A stretch of DNA of 64,000 nt, taken from a virus. Position numbers and translations under genes: made by a program. The stretch is taken from IMG/VR virus record IMGVR_UViG_3300042874_000422, positions 1 to 64,000 of that record. One strand, 5' to 3'. The notes below the pieces were generated by a model. The model worked only from the letters and a program-made list of their open reading frames with translations, did not search any database and was not told where the DNA came from. Positions 38,627-46,826 of this stretch are shown piece after piece (positions within the stretch are counted from its first letter, which is position 1; each line of letters begins with the position of its first letter).

Positions 38627-39528
38627 CGACGCTTCGCCTTCGTCACCGAGCGCACGGGCTTACCCTTGCGCTTGGCTGCCGCGACTTTCTTGATGAGGCT
38701 CGACGGGTTCTCAGGCAGCGGCGCGGGCGGCGGTGGCGGATTCGCATTGTACCGTGCGAGTGCGATGATCTGCTGCACCGTCACGATCAGCGGCTTGGGT
38801 GGGTGCTCAGCGTCGTACCAGTCCACGCTCTCCCACATCGGATCGAGCGGTACCGGCACGCCCTCGATGTACTGCACCGACATCACCAGCGAGATGAAAT
38901 GCTGTCCGGCTTTCTCGACGAACGTCGAGACGTAAGGTGCGTGCTTGGACACTGAGACCGCGCCGACGTCGAGGCCGGTCGAGATCTTCACCGCGCGGCG
39001 GATCGCACTCTCGTTCGACTCGCCGACTTCTAGCTCGCCTTCGGGGAGCACGTAGTGCCCACTCTTCTTGAGCTTGCCGAGGAGGACTTTGCCTTGGTGC
39101 AAAATCAGCGCGGCGACCGCGACGCGGACGACGGGCTTGTCGGTCGCATCGATCTCGCCGATCTTGTAGTGCGGCGAGACAGCGCCCGGATCAGCGGGAT
39201 CCGTCGGCCACTTTGTGATGGAGTAGTGCTCGGCGTCTGAGCGATAGAAAAACGTCGCGACCGGCTCCTGGCTCTCGGGCGGTGAAAACACACCGTGAAC
39301 GCGGCGACCGCCGATTGCCAGCTCGGGCGGTTTCGAGCCTATCGTGATGTAGACAGGCTTTCCATCCCCGCCTTTGCCGAGCACGAGCAGCGCGTCATCG
39401 CCTAGTTCTGCGCGGCGTTGCGCATAGGCTTCCGACAGCATGTTGATCGCGAGCGATGGTAGTTTTTCCTGGGCGATTCGCTCAGGTGTGTCGACAGCGT
39501 GCGGGCTGATGCGAATGATCGTCTTCAC
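38623..39528 (-). CDS. Degenerate Nudix-domain protein
   Basis: 301 aa, GTG start 8 nt after TAGCGT. The Nudix box starts normally (GELEVGESNESAIRR), but the catalytic REUxEE part reads RAVKIST, so the metal-binding glutamates are missing. The preceding strand (VAALILHQGKVLLGK) and LPEGEL fit the fold. The end is proline- then lysine-rich (KKVAAAKRKGKP). It probably binds rather than hydrolyses a nucleotide derivative. Confidence 0.75.
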   Translation of the reverse strand: MKTIIRISPHAVDTPERIAQEKLPSLAINMLSEAYAQRRAELGDDALLVLGKGGDGKPVYITIGSKPPELAIGGRRVHGVFSPPESQEPVATFFYRSDAEHYSITKWPTDPADPGAVSPHYKIGEIDATDKPVVRVAVAALILHQGKVLLGKLKKSGHYVLPEGELEVGESNESAIRRAVKISTGLDVGAVSVSKHAPYVSTFVEKAGQHFISLVMSVQYIEGVPVPLDPMWESVDWYDAEHPPKPLIVTVQQIIALARYNANPPPPPAPLPENPSSLIKKVAAAKRKGKPVRSVTKAKRR

Positions 39529-39614
39529 CGGTCGGCACGCTAACACGCACGTCCGACAGCGGTTGGAGTAGACTCGGTGGGACGATCGCAGTTCGCGGTC
39601 GCTAGGGAGCACAG

Positions 39615-40166
39615 ATGTCGCTGACGAACGCCTACACGGTCCTCTACGATTCTGCTGACGTCGAAGTCGGTACCGCCACCAACCCGCTCCGCGTGGATCC
39701 CACCGGTACGACGCCGCAGCCGGTCACCGGTACGGTCACGGCGAATCAAGGCACAGCGGCAGTCGTCGCGAGCGCGTGGCCGATCCTCGTCACCGACGGC
39801 GTTGATACCGCTGAGATCGTGAACGCCGCACCGGGCGCGGGCGCGTTCGGTCTCGTCGTTCGTATCGCAGGCACCATCTCGACCACGATCGCGCAGCCAG
39901 CCACGTCGACCGTCACTTCGGTTGTTGTGGCAGTTGCGACGACGGTGATCCTCGCTGCCAACGCGAACCGCCTGGGCGCGATGCTCTACAACGTCGACGG
40001 CACGACGTACGTCAAGCTCGCGACCGCCGCATCAAACACGAGTTTTACGGTTCGCCTCACGGCCAACTCGTACTACGAGCTGCCGTTCCCGGTGTACACG
40101 GGCGTGATCGAGGGTTCGGCCGGCGCGGGCACCAACACCGTTCTCGCCACCGAGCTGACGCCGTAA
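39615..40166 (+). CDS. Beta-rich virion-like protein
   Basis: 183 aa. Opening YTVLYDSADVEVGTATNPLR is shared in style with the next gene (EHVLLFDSAGVEM). The C-terminal module NANRLGAMLYNVDGTTYVKL ... NSYYELPFPVYTGVIEG is the same as in the gene at 37940. GGGAG precedes the ATG. Probable particle protein. Confidence 0.75.
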   Translation: MSLTNAYTVLYDSADVEVGTATNPLRVDPTGTTPQPVTGTVTANQGTAAVVASAWPILVTDGVDTAEIVNAAPGAGAFGLVVRIAGTISTTIAQPATSTVTSVVVAVATTVILAANANRLGAMLYNVDGTTYVKLATAASNTSFTVRLTANSYYELPFPVYTGVIEGSAGAGTNTVLATELTP

Positions 40167-40180
40167 GCTAAGCTCGGCGC

Positions 40181-41404
40181 GTGCCGGTCGACCTCAACGA
40201 AGAACATGTACTGCTCTTCGACTCCGCTGGAGTCGAGATGGCAGTACAGAACGGCGTTGCGATCCCGGTCAGCACGCGCGGGTATCTAGCGGCGGGATCC
40301 GACGGCGCCAACGCGCGCTTTCTGATCACGGACACGACCGGTCGGCAGATCGCCGTCGGCGCCGCAGCAGCGGGTGCCGCTCCGACGGGCAACCCGCTGC
40401 TGGTCTCCGGATCCGACGGCGCCGCTGTTCGTGCGCTGCTGACTGACGTCGGCGGGCGCCAGATCGCCGTCGGTGCCGCTGCTGCGGCGGCGGCGCCCAT
40501 CGGCAACCCCGTGCTTGTCGGCGGCTCCGACGGTGTGGCGGTGCGCACGCGACTGCTCGACACGTCGGGGCGTGGCATCGCCGTCGGTGCCGGCGCAACG
40601 GGTGCAGCGGTGACGGGCAACCCCGTCTTGATGGCCGGCAGCGACGGCGCGAACGCGCGCACGTTGCTCACCGACGCGTTCGGGCGGCTGGCTATTACAA
40701 CAACGGCTGGGACACCGGACAGCATCATGGGCGAAGTCAGTACCAACGCGCAGACGCGCACCGCGATCAACGCGACCGTGTACACAAACCAGAGCACGAA
40801 CGCACAGCGGTCGGTATCGAGCACGAGTGCAAACGACACCGCAGCAGGTACAGGCGCACGGACGATTCGGATCACGTACTACTCGATCGCGGCCGGTGTC
40901 GTTACGGGACCGTTCACCGAGACGATCACGATGAACGGCGTCGCCGCCGTGAACACAGTCTCAACGACGATCGCGTTCGTCGAGAAGATCGAGGTCATGA
41001 CTGCCGGCTCGGGCGGCGTCCCGGCCGGCGTGATTTCAATCTTCGTCACAACCGGTGGCGGCGGTGGTGCGTTCGGGACGCTGGGCTCTGGTAGTAACGT
41101 CACGCGATGGTCACAGCACTGGGTTCCGTCGGGCAAGACCTGTTCGATCTACAGCGTGTACACCCAGAATACGGCGGCGTCGGGCAACAACCCTCGAATT
41201 ACCATCGACGTGTTCGATGTCGCGACAGTAAACGCCGCCGAACGTACGATCGCAACGTACCGCATCGATGGCCGAACCAACATGGCGCTCGGCGCAACCA
41301 CGCCCATCAACGTCGTCGGTCCAGCGCGTATCCGTGCGTATGTGACACCTGCGAACAACCCCGTGCAGATCACGACCTTCGAGGCGCGGTACATCGAGGC
41401 CTGA
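40181..41404 (+). CDS. Repeat-containing virion-like protein
   Basis: 407 aa, GTG start 6 nt after TAAGCT. Residues about 35-175 hold nearly four tandem 38-39-aa repeats (GSDGxxxRxLLTDxxGRQ, IAVGAAAAGAA, TGNPVLV), also visible as DNA repeats at about 40288-40700. The C-terminal domain (TNAQRSVSSTSANDTAAGTG, then ITYYS, TMNGVAAVNTVSTTIAF, WSQHWVPSG) is repeated in the next two genes. Likely fibre or spike stalk plus head. Confidence 0.75.
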   Translation: MPVDLNEEHVLLFDSAGVEMAVQNGVAIPVSTRGYLAAGSDGANARFLITDTTGRQIAVGAAAAGAAPTGNPLLVSGSDGAAVRALLTDVGGRQIAVGAAAAAAAPIGNPVLVGGSDGVAVRTRLLDTSGRGIAVGAGATGAAVTGNPVLMAGSDGANARTLLTDAFGRLAITTTAGTPDSIMGEVSTNAQTRTAINATVYTNQSTNAQRSVSSTSANDTAAGTGARTIRITYYSIAAGVVTGPFTETITMNGVAAVNTVSTTIAFVEKIEVMTAGSGGVPAGVISIFVTTGGGGGAFGTLGSGSNVTRWSQHWVPSGKTCSIYSVYTQNTAASGNNPRITIDVFDVATVNAAERTIATYRIDGRTNMALGATTPINVVGPARIRAYVTPANNPVQITTFEARYIEA

Positions 41405-41405
41405 C

Positions 41406-42104
41406 ATGACGCTGCAATCATCGATCAATCGATCCGGCTACGTCGGCACGTCGAATCAGGTTACGACGGCGATCCGCGCGTCCGATTACACAGAGCAAAG
41501 CGCGAACGCGCAGCGGTCGATCGCGTCGGCGAGTGCGAACGACAGTGCAGCAGGAACCGGTGCCCGCAAGGTACGCATCCGTTATCTCGACAGCACGTTG
41601 ACGGCGCTCAAGGAAGAAGTCGTCACGCTCAACGGCGCGACACCTGTGAACACCGTCGCTACTGATATCTGTTTCATCGAGAGCATGGTCATCGAAGACG
41701 TCGGCGCGGTCGGCGGTAACGTTGGCAACATCACGCTGTTCGTCGGGCTCGCAGGCGCAGGCGGTGCGATCGGTGTGATCCTCGCAGGCGACAACCAAAC
41801 CAACTGGTGTCAGCACTACGTCGCGCAGGGCTACACGGCTTACGTGACAGTGATCCAGGCGGACACCAAGGGCGCGAGCAGCGGGCTCGTGTCGATCCGT
41901 GCGACGCCGCTCACGGCGCCTGCGAAAGCGGAGCTGACGATCGCGGTGCAACTCCGTGTCCCTGCCGGGGACGAGTCAGCACTCGGGTTCAGCGACGTTC
42001 CGCTTGCGGTGGTGGGTCCGGCCCGCATCACGCTCTACGTGAAACAAGATGCGCCTGGCGGCGTCAACACTTGGTATGCCGGCTTCGGCTACTACGAGAA
42101 CTGA
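41406..42104 (+). CDS. Virion-like protein, paralogue of flanking genes
   Basis: 232 aa. Almost only the C-terminal domain of the previous gene: SANAQRSIASASANDSAAGT, KVRIRYLDSTL, TLNGATPVNTVATDICFIES, NWCQHYVAQGYT, VVGPARITLYV. Arose by tandem duplication. ATG 1 nt after the previous stop. Confidence 0.75.
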   Translation: MTLQSSINRSGYVGTSNQVTTAIRASDYTEQSANAQRSIASASANDSAAGTGARKVRIRYLDSTLTALKEEVVTLNGATPVNTVATDICFIESMVIEDVGAVGGNVGNITLFVGLAGAGGAIGVILAGDNQTNWCQHYVAQGYTAYVTVIQADTKGASSGLVSIRATPLTAPAKAELTIAVQLRVPAGDESALGFSDVPLAVVGPARITLYVKQDAPGGVNTWYAGFGYYEN

Positions 42105-42106
42105 TC

Positions 42107-42898
42107 ATGCTGACCAACCGTCCTGCGCGTAACGCAGTCAGTTTCAATCCAGGCTTGCTGATCAACGCAGGGCTCGACGAGGGCGCCGCAGGGCACGTAG
42201 TCGCGTACGCCGCTGCAACCGCTGCTCCGACGACCGTCGTCCGCGCGACAGCATACGTCGAGCCTGCCGCAGCCGCGCAGCTCGAAGTCGTGTCGAGCAA
42301 CGCCAACGACGATGGCGCCCCGGCAGGTACCGGAACGCGGACTGTTCGTATCGTCTACTACGATGGCAGTTGCAACGGTCCGTTCACGACGGATGTCGTG
42401 ATGAACGGTGTGACGGCTGTGCCGACGACACCGACGGACCTACGCTTCATCGAAAGCATCTGCAGTCTCACCGTCGGCAGCAACGGGACCAACGTTGGGA
42501 CGATCACCCTTCGTGGGCTCGGCGGCGGTGCACTGGTCGGGACGATCGCAGCAAGTGACGGTCGAACGTACTGGGGCCACCACTACATTGCGACGGGCCG
42601 CATCGGGCAAATCCTCGACGTGAACGGCGCGTTCACGCTCGCCAAAGGATCGCTCTTTCTACGATCGATCGATGTCCTGACCGCCAACGCTTTCGAGCTG
42701 CAAATCACGCCGCAGCTTCGACTCACCCCCGGCGCGGTTGGTGCGGCAGCGAACCCTGCACCGTTTCAGCCAACGTTGGTGTTCCCGTTCGGGGGCTTGT
42801 ACGTCGCCGGCCCCGCGCGCGTGACTGCATACGTAGACCCGGACACAGCCGTCGCGAACAATGTCGCGTTCGTGGGGTTCAGCTACCTTGATGTTTGA
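42107..42898 (+). CDS. Virion-like protein, third paralogue
   Basis: 263 aa. Same domain again (AQLEVVSSNANDDGAPAGTG, RIVYYDGSCNGPFTT, VMNGVTAVPTTPTDLRFIES, YWGHHYIATG, VAGPARVTAYV) with a different N-terminus. Last gene of the plus-strand structural row; it ends in a bidirectional terminator. Confidence 0.75.
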   Translation: MLTNRPARNAVSFNPGLLINAGLDEGAAGHVVAYAAATAAPTTVVRATAYVEPAAAAQLEVVSSNANDDGAPAGTGTRTVRIVYYDGSCNGPFTTDVVMNGVTAVPTTPTDLRFIESICSLTVGSNGTNVGTITLRGLGGGALVGTIAASDGRTYWGHHYIATGRIGQILDVNGAFTLAKGSLFLRSIDVLTANAFELQITPQLRLTPGAVGAAANPAPFQPTLVFPFGGLYVAGPARVTAYVDPDTAVANNVAFVGFSYLDV

Positions 42899-42919
42899 AA
42901 AACTCTGCCGTTTTTTCAA
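42895..42919. terminator. Bidirectional intrinsic terminator
   Basis: TTGAAAAA, CTCTGCCG, TTTTTTCAA: an inverted repeat with A and T tracts, between the stops of two convergent genes. Confidence 0.6.
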
Positions 42920-43138
42920 TCAGGCAGCCTCGATGAGTTCCGGTCCGGCGGGACCGACGTACGTGAGCTGTTCAACCTGATCGTCGATGCCGTCGTCTTC
43001 GAGCTGATCCCAGGCGAGGTCTCGCAGTTTTCGTGTGTTCTTGAAGGTCACGCCGGGCGGTACCTCGACGAATAGATCGGCCGCGCCGCCTTCGGTAAAG
43101 ACAGCCACGAACCGTACGTAGCGCTTCCGTCGAGACAT
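42920..43138 (-). CDS. Small hypothetical protein (72 aa)
   Basis: SRRKRYVRFVAVFTEGGAAD, then VPPGVTFKNTRKLRDLAWDQ and an acidic end. Mixed alpha/beta. Unknown; start 2 nt after the upstream stop. Confidence 0.65.
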   Translation of the reverse strand: MSRRKRYVRFVAVFTEGGAADLFVEVPPGVTFKNTRKLRDLAWDQLEDDGIDDQVEQLTYVGPAGPELIEAA

Positions 43139-43140
43139 CG

Positions 43141-43353
43141 TTACACCCTGCAGCGGTGCTGACGCAGCACCTTGGTGGTATCCCGAATTTGCTTCTCGGC
43201 GAGGTGGCGCCTGACCTTGCTGCGGACGCGCTTCAGATCCTTCTGGGCGCGTTCCAGATAGACCTCGGCTTCGATGCAATTCCCCGCACGCGCCTCACGC
43301 CGCGCATGATGAGTGAACTGCGCGATGTAGCTGAGCATCGACCGACGCGGCAT
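43141..43353 (-). CDS. Small basic helical protein (70 aa)
   Basis: PRRSMLSYIAQFTHHARREA, then helices rich in Arg/Lys (AQKDLKRVRSKVRRHLAEKQ). Possibly nucleic-acid binding. Unknown. Confidence 0.65.
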   Translation of the reverse strand: MPRRSMLSYIAQFTHHARREARAGNCIEAEVYLERAQKDLKRVRSKVRRHLAEKQIRDTTKVLRQHRCRV

Positions 43354-43355
43354 GA

Positions 43356-43487
43356 CTAGATCTCCTCGAAGTCTTCATCGAAGATCGCCGTCACTTCACC
43401 GTTCACCTGGTTAGCGACCTGTTGAGCTGCTGCTTCGGCCTGTGCCAGCGTGCCGTGGAAGTCGAAACGGACTTTGGGTGTCGGCAT
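43356..43487 (-). CDS. Small acidic peptide (43 aa)
   Basis: MPTPKVRFDFHGTLAQAEAA, then QVANQVNGEVTAIFDEDFEEI in two short parts. Too short for most gene callers, but it ends 2 nt before the next ATG within an operon. Unknown. Confidence 0.6.
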   Translation of the reverse strand: MPTPKVRFDFHGTLAQAEAAAQQVANQVNGEVTAIFDEDFEEI

Positions 43488-43495
43488 CCTGAACC

Positions 43496-44122
43496 TCACC
43501 GAGAAGTTATCACGAAACCGGCAATAATTTTGCCACGATCCAGCGCCCGCTCGATGCTGCCGTAGGTGTCGAAAAGGACCAAGCGGCCGGACCCGTCAGC
43601 GTACGGCTTGGTGTTCTGGCCCGAGGGCACGACGAACTGGCGCATCTTATCGCGCTCTGCTAGGATTTCTTCGTTCACGGGTTGCTCCGTGAAACCGGCG
43701 GGCCCGTGGCTGGGCGCCGCCGGATTTCTTAGCGAGCGATGCGCTTCTTGGCCATCGGTCAGCACGGCGCCGACATAGGTGTCGGTCGGATTCGCGACCT
43801 CGACCCCGTAGTGATGCAGCAGGCACTGCGTGTCGAACGCGAGGTTGTGGCCGATCTTCGACGACGGCCCTTCGAGGATCGCGCGCAGCGCATCCGGCAT
43901 GCAACCGAGCTGGCCGAGATCGAAGATGGTCGCGGCCTCGGCGGTCCCGAGCTGCAGGAGACGCACCTTGTTGCGAAATGGATCGAGCGCAGCCTTGCCG
44001 TCGGTATTCGGGCCTGCCGCGAACGTCTCGATGTCGAGCCCGAGGTGAGGCCGTTCCGCGAGGGCGCTGCAGGCGGCCACCGCTTGGTCGAGAGTCACGG
44101 CGACCTTGTACGCAGGCGTCAT
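43496..44122 (-). CDS. DEDD 3'-5' exonuclease-like protein
   Basis: 208 aa. RNase D/DnaQ-type motifs: LGLDIET (D, E), then VRLLQLGT, and SKIGHNLAFDTQCLLHHYG with the second Asp, followed by DTYVGAVL. The expected final Y/HxxxD motif is not evident; after about residue 150 the sequence loses family resemblance (NPAAPSHGPAGFTEQ), suggesting a truncated or rearranged C-terminus. It could be a relic or a cofactor-less binder. Confidence 0.65.
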   Translation of the reverse strand: MTPAYKVAVTLDQAVAACSALAERPHLGLDIETFAAGPNTDGKAALDPFRNKVRLLQLGTAEAATIFDLGQLGCMPDALRAILEGPSSKIGHNLAFDTQCLLHHYGVEVANPTDTYVGAVLTDGQEAHRSLRNPAAPSHGPAGFTEQPVNEEILAERDKMRQFVVPSGQNTKPYADGSGRLVLFDTYGSIERALDRGKIIAGFVITSR

Positions 44123-44404
44123 CGCGACCCCGCCCGTGATCGTCGGGCCCGGTTGCTCTGGTGGGCTTGGTGGGCAAGCATCGGATCGCGCAGAGGCGGG
44201 ATCCGAGACTCGAATCGCTGACCTCGTATGGGGTAGAGGGTGGAGACCCACCAGACCCACCAGACCCACCGGGCTCGTGGCGACCCGGCTTGCATTGCTC
44301 GACACGCCACCTCGCCACGCCCGCTCGACCCGGCTGGATCGCGAGGACCCTCTCAGCGGACACGCGCATCAGCGCCGCAGAACGTCGGCTATCCCGTTAC
44401 TGCG
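44123..44404. repeat. Non-coding spacer with G/C-tract inverted repeats
   Basis: Contains AGACCCACC three times in tandem (44244-44270) and, about 70 nt to the left, GGTGGGCTTGGTGGGC (about 44160-44175), its near inverted complement. Between them is CGGATC/GATCCG. On the minus strand the triple repeat is GGTGGGTCT x3, able to form a G-quadruplex or a long hairpin. No gene is convincing here on either strand. Confidence 0.5.
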
Positions 44405-44581
44405 CTACTGCCGCGTCCGGATCGCGTTGCAGATTGATGGCTCGTTCCAAACGCCGGCTCGCTGCGCATCCTCTTCGGTGAGCGTGTGCAAGAGACGGAT
44501 GTCGAGCGTCTCGACGCGCAGGAACAGGCCCGCGCGCTCGCGCGGCATCGGCTCGAAACGTTCGATCATCCGTTCGGGCAC
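44405..44581 (-). CDS. Truncated ASCH-like fragment (58 aa)
   Basis: GTG start 3 nt after the upstream stop region. GLFLRVETLDIRLLHTLTEE, DAQRAGV matches the strand-helix end of ASCH (RNA-binding-like) domains (VRVERLxxITEEDAxxEG), but the rest of the domain is absent. Probably a remnant or a very reduced protein. Confidence 0.45.
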   Translation of the reverse strand: MPERMIERFEPMPRERAGLFLRVETLDIRLLHTLTEEDAQRAGVWNEPSICNAIRTRQ

Positions 44582-44583
44582 GG

Positions 44584-45045
44584 CTAACCTCGCTTCTTTC
44601 GGCCACGGATCAAGAGGAACATGCTCAGCACGAACGCCGCGCCGCCTCCGTAGACGGCCCAGTTCGGTAGCCCGAGCCCGAGCAGCCCGGCGCCGATCGC
44701 GTTCTGGTTCTTGAGGATGTTGACCGGGTTGAGCGAGGCGCCTGGCTTTGGCGTGACCGTGATCGCCACCGTTGGCGGGGGCAGCGCGCCTTCGTCGGCG
44801 GCTTGCCCGAGGAACACCGCGAGCCCGGCGGCGCCTGATTTGATCGCCGCGATGTCGATCGCGCCGCTGTCCGTGACGAGCGCGACCGAGAGGCCTGACG
44901 CCGTGTCCGAGCCGATCGCCGCGAGCGCCTTGAACAGCGCCGCTGCCGTGGCCGATCCGATGTTGCCGTCGACGCCGATCGACGTGAAGCCAGCGGACGC
45001 TGCGAAGCGATTGATCGTGGCCTGCAGATCAGTGGCGGCTGACAT
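44584..45045 (-). CDS. Membrane protein with peptidoglycan-binding-like N-terminus
   Basis: 153 aa. TDLQATINRFAASAGFTSIG, then VDGNIGSATAAALFKAL resembles a PG_binding_1 repeat (residues 3-40). The C-terminus has a membrane segment (LPNWAVYGGGAAFVLSMFLL) followed by RGRKKRG. TAGCGT (45052-45057) ends 6 nt before the ATG. It is plausibly a virion membrane protein that touches the cell wall. Confidence 0.7.
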   Translation of the reverse strand: MSAATDLQATINRFAASAGFTSIGVDGNIGSATAAALFKALAAIGSDTASGLSVALVTDSGAIDIAAIKSGAAGLAVFLGQAADEGALPPPTVAITVTPKPGASLNPVNILKNQNAIGAGLLGLGLPNWAVYGGGAAFVLSMFLLIRGRKKRG

Positions 45046-45091
45046 GACCTGACGCTATCACGGGGCCCCAAGGCTGCGGTAATCTGCCCAT

Positions 45092-45754
45092 ATGGCCTTC
45101 AGCCCGTCCGTCGAGAAATGGCGCCCGCTCGCGGAGCTATTCATCGCGGACGCGCCGACGAACTACCTGCTCGATTGGATTCGCGGCGAGTCTGGCGGCA
45201 ACCGCTGCAACGTGACGACGAGCGCCGGCTTCCCCGAGATCGGCCTGTTCCAGCTCGACCCTGGCAACGCACGGCTCGGCGGCATCGAGCAGGATGCTCT
45301 ACGTGTCGGCTGTTCTGGTTCGTCCGAAATCGACGACTCGCCCGCGTTGCAGCTGCTCGCGATGTCGAGCGGTGTCGAGTACATCAAGGCGCTAAAGACG
45401 CTCGCCCACAAGCGACTGCAAGCCGTCGGCACGGATTGGTCGGAGACCGACCCCGGATTCTGGGCGTTCGTGCGCTACCACTTCTCGGCGGGCTCGGGCG
45501 CGGCGCAGTCCGCACTATCGCGCGCGACGACCGCGCTCGGTCGTGCGCCGACGAGCTGGGGCGAGATCGTCGCGAACGGATCACCGTCGCAGCACTGGGC
45601 CGAGGTCTCGACCGCGAACGGGCTGTACGCGCTCGGCTGGGCGCCGGGTGGTGGGACGCTGTCGCGAGGCGAGTGGGCTCTGATGGCGCTCGCTGGGATC
45701 CTGGGTGTCGCCGCTGCGATGCGGTTCGATCAGTGGCTGGCCAAGCCCGTGTAA
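45092..45754 (+). CDS. Membrane-anchored lytic transglycosylase
   Basis: 220 aa. The SLT-type core is RGESGGNRCN (catalytic E33), GLFQLDPGNA and a later aromatic helix region. The C-terminus LSRGEWALMALAGILGVAAA, then RFDQWLAKPV, is one membrane segment that is clearly related to the anchor of the M23 enzyme at 46272. It has no N-terminal signal, so it is likely a particle protein that opens the cell wall at entry. TAATCT (45080-45085) ends 6 nt before the ATG. Confidence 0.85.
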   Translation: MAFSPSVEKWRPLAELFIADAPTNYLLDWIRGESGGNRCNVTTSAGFPEIGLFQLDPGNARLGGIEQDALRVGCSGSSEIDDSPALQLLAMSSGVEYIKALKTLAHKRLQAVGTDWSETDPGFWAFVRYHFSAGSGAAQSALSRATTALGRAPTSWGEIVANGSPSQHWAEVSTANGLYALGWAPGGGTLSRGEWALMALAGILGVAAAMRFDQWLAKPV

Positions 45755-45891
45755 GGGCTTTGTCGTCGACGGGAGCCCCAGTCCCCGGTGTGTCGCCATC
45801 TGCCGAGGTCACCTGAAGCAGAAGGGCCGTAAGAGCGCACAAGCTCCGCAAGAGCACTGGTCCTTCGGGCTGTGATACCGTAGGCAGCATC

Positions 45892-45993
45892 ATGAACGTC
45901 AACGTACAGAAGCCCAAGCAGGCACCGGCCAGCGCCGGTTGCTGCACGCGCCCCGTTCGTCCCATCAAGCCGATCAAGCCGATCAAGCGCTAG
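45892..45993 (+). CDS. 33-aa basic peptide with PIK repeats
   Basis: MNVNVQKPKQAPASAGCCTR, then PVRPIKPIKPIKR. TACCGT (45876-45881) lies 10 nt upstream of the ATG. It precedes another basic protein gene. Possibly a DNA-binding or virion peptide. Confidence 0.55.
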   Translation: MNVNVQKPKQAPASAGCCTRPVRPIKPIKPIKR

Positions 45994-46003
45994 GATTACG
46001 ACC

Positions 46004-46264
46004 ATGGCCAAAGCAAAGACCGCATCGTCCACGAAGTCCGCGAAGAAGAAGGCCGGCTGCCGTGGCGCGACGATTTCGTTCAAGACCAAGCGCGGCAAGA
46101 CGATCGAATTCAAGGGCCGCGCCGGCAAGGCGTGCGGTCCTCGTCGCAAGCCGACGCCGCCGCCCAAGCACTTCCGCACCGAGTTTGCCCGTCAGGCGAA
46201 AGCCTGCAAGGGCGGAACGCGCGGCGTGTTCCTGAAGTGCATGAAGCGCCTGCAGTACAGCTAG
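46004..46264 (+). CDS. Highly basic protein (86 aa)
   Basis: MAKAKTASSTKSAKKKAGCR, then a beta-like part (GATISFKTKRGKTIEFKGRA) and Cys-containing helices (QAKACKGGTRGVFLKCMKRL). Same style as the 5.8-8.8 kb cluster. TAGGAT lies 7 nt before the ATG. Confidence 0.7.
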   Translation: MAKAKTASSTKSAKKKAGCRGATISFKTKRGKTIEFKGRAGKACGPRRKPTPPPKHFRTEFARQAKACKGGTRGVFLKCMKRLQYS

Positions 46265-46271
46265 CCCTGCG

Positions 46272-46826
46272 ATGGCGCGCTGGCCGACCGCCCCGTACAC
46301 GACGCATCGCACCGGTTGCTATCGATGCCGTCGGATGACGTCGGCCGACGGCGGGTGCGGTGTGAAGGGCTACCCCTGCACGCACTGGGGTGTCGACACA
46401 TTCACGATCGACGGCAGCCGCGATGTGTGGGCGCCAGAGGCCGGCACCGTCGTCGCGGTCGCCAACGGCAGCTCGCCACCATTTTCAGGCTACGGCCCCG
46501 GTATCGTGCTGATGCTGGGCGCGAGCGGCGTCTACCATCTGCTTGCGCATCTCGACTACTCGACGATCGACGTTCGCGAAGGTCAGCAGCTCGCCGAAGG
46601 TGAGCCGATCGCGATGTTCAGCGAGGCATACGGCCACTGCCACTACGAGATTCGTCTGGCGCCGACGGGCCCGTCCGACGTGAACACAGTCGACCCGGTC
46701 GCGTGGCACGCGGGAGCCACCGGCATCACCACCGGCGAGATCGCGCTCATGTTCGTCGCGGGCGTCGTCGGGCTCGCGGGTGCGATCATGCTCGACCGCT
46801 GGCTTGCTGGCGAGCCCGTTGGTTGA
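46272..46826 (+). CDS. Membrane-anchored M23 peptidoglycan endopeptidase
   Basis: 184 aa. LytM zinc ligands: HWGVD (H38, D42) and GHCHYEI (H122, H124), with YGPGIVLML and LLAHLDYS between. Cysteines near the N-terminus (CYRCRR, CGVKGYPC) are unusual. The C-terminal anchor TTGEIALMFVAGVVGLAGAI, then MLDRWLAGEPV, mirrors that of the transglycosylase. Likely virion-associated wall cutter. Confidence 0.85.
   Translation: MARWPTAPYTTHRTGCYRCRRMTSADGGCGVKGYPCTHWGVDTFTIDGSRDVWAPEAGTVVAVANGSSPPFSGYGPGIVLMLGASGVYHLLAHLDYSTIDVREGQQLAEGEPIAMFSEAYGHCHYEIRLAPTGPSDVNTVDPVAWHAGATGITTGEIALMFVAGVVGLAGAIMLDRWLAGEPVG

Noticed and set aside
44161-44260. tRNA-like TTCGAGTC on the minus strand
   Set aside because: The arm before and after the loop does not pair, and no D-arm or acceptor stem is found. 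No tRNA gene was seen in the window.
44106-44714. 203-codon plus-strand frame across the repeat spacer
   Set aside because: Driven by the repeats and by the antisense of two minus-strand genes; no start signal.
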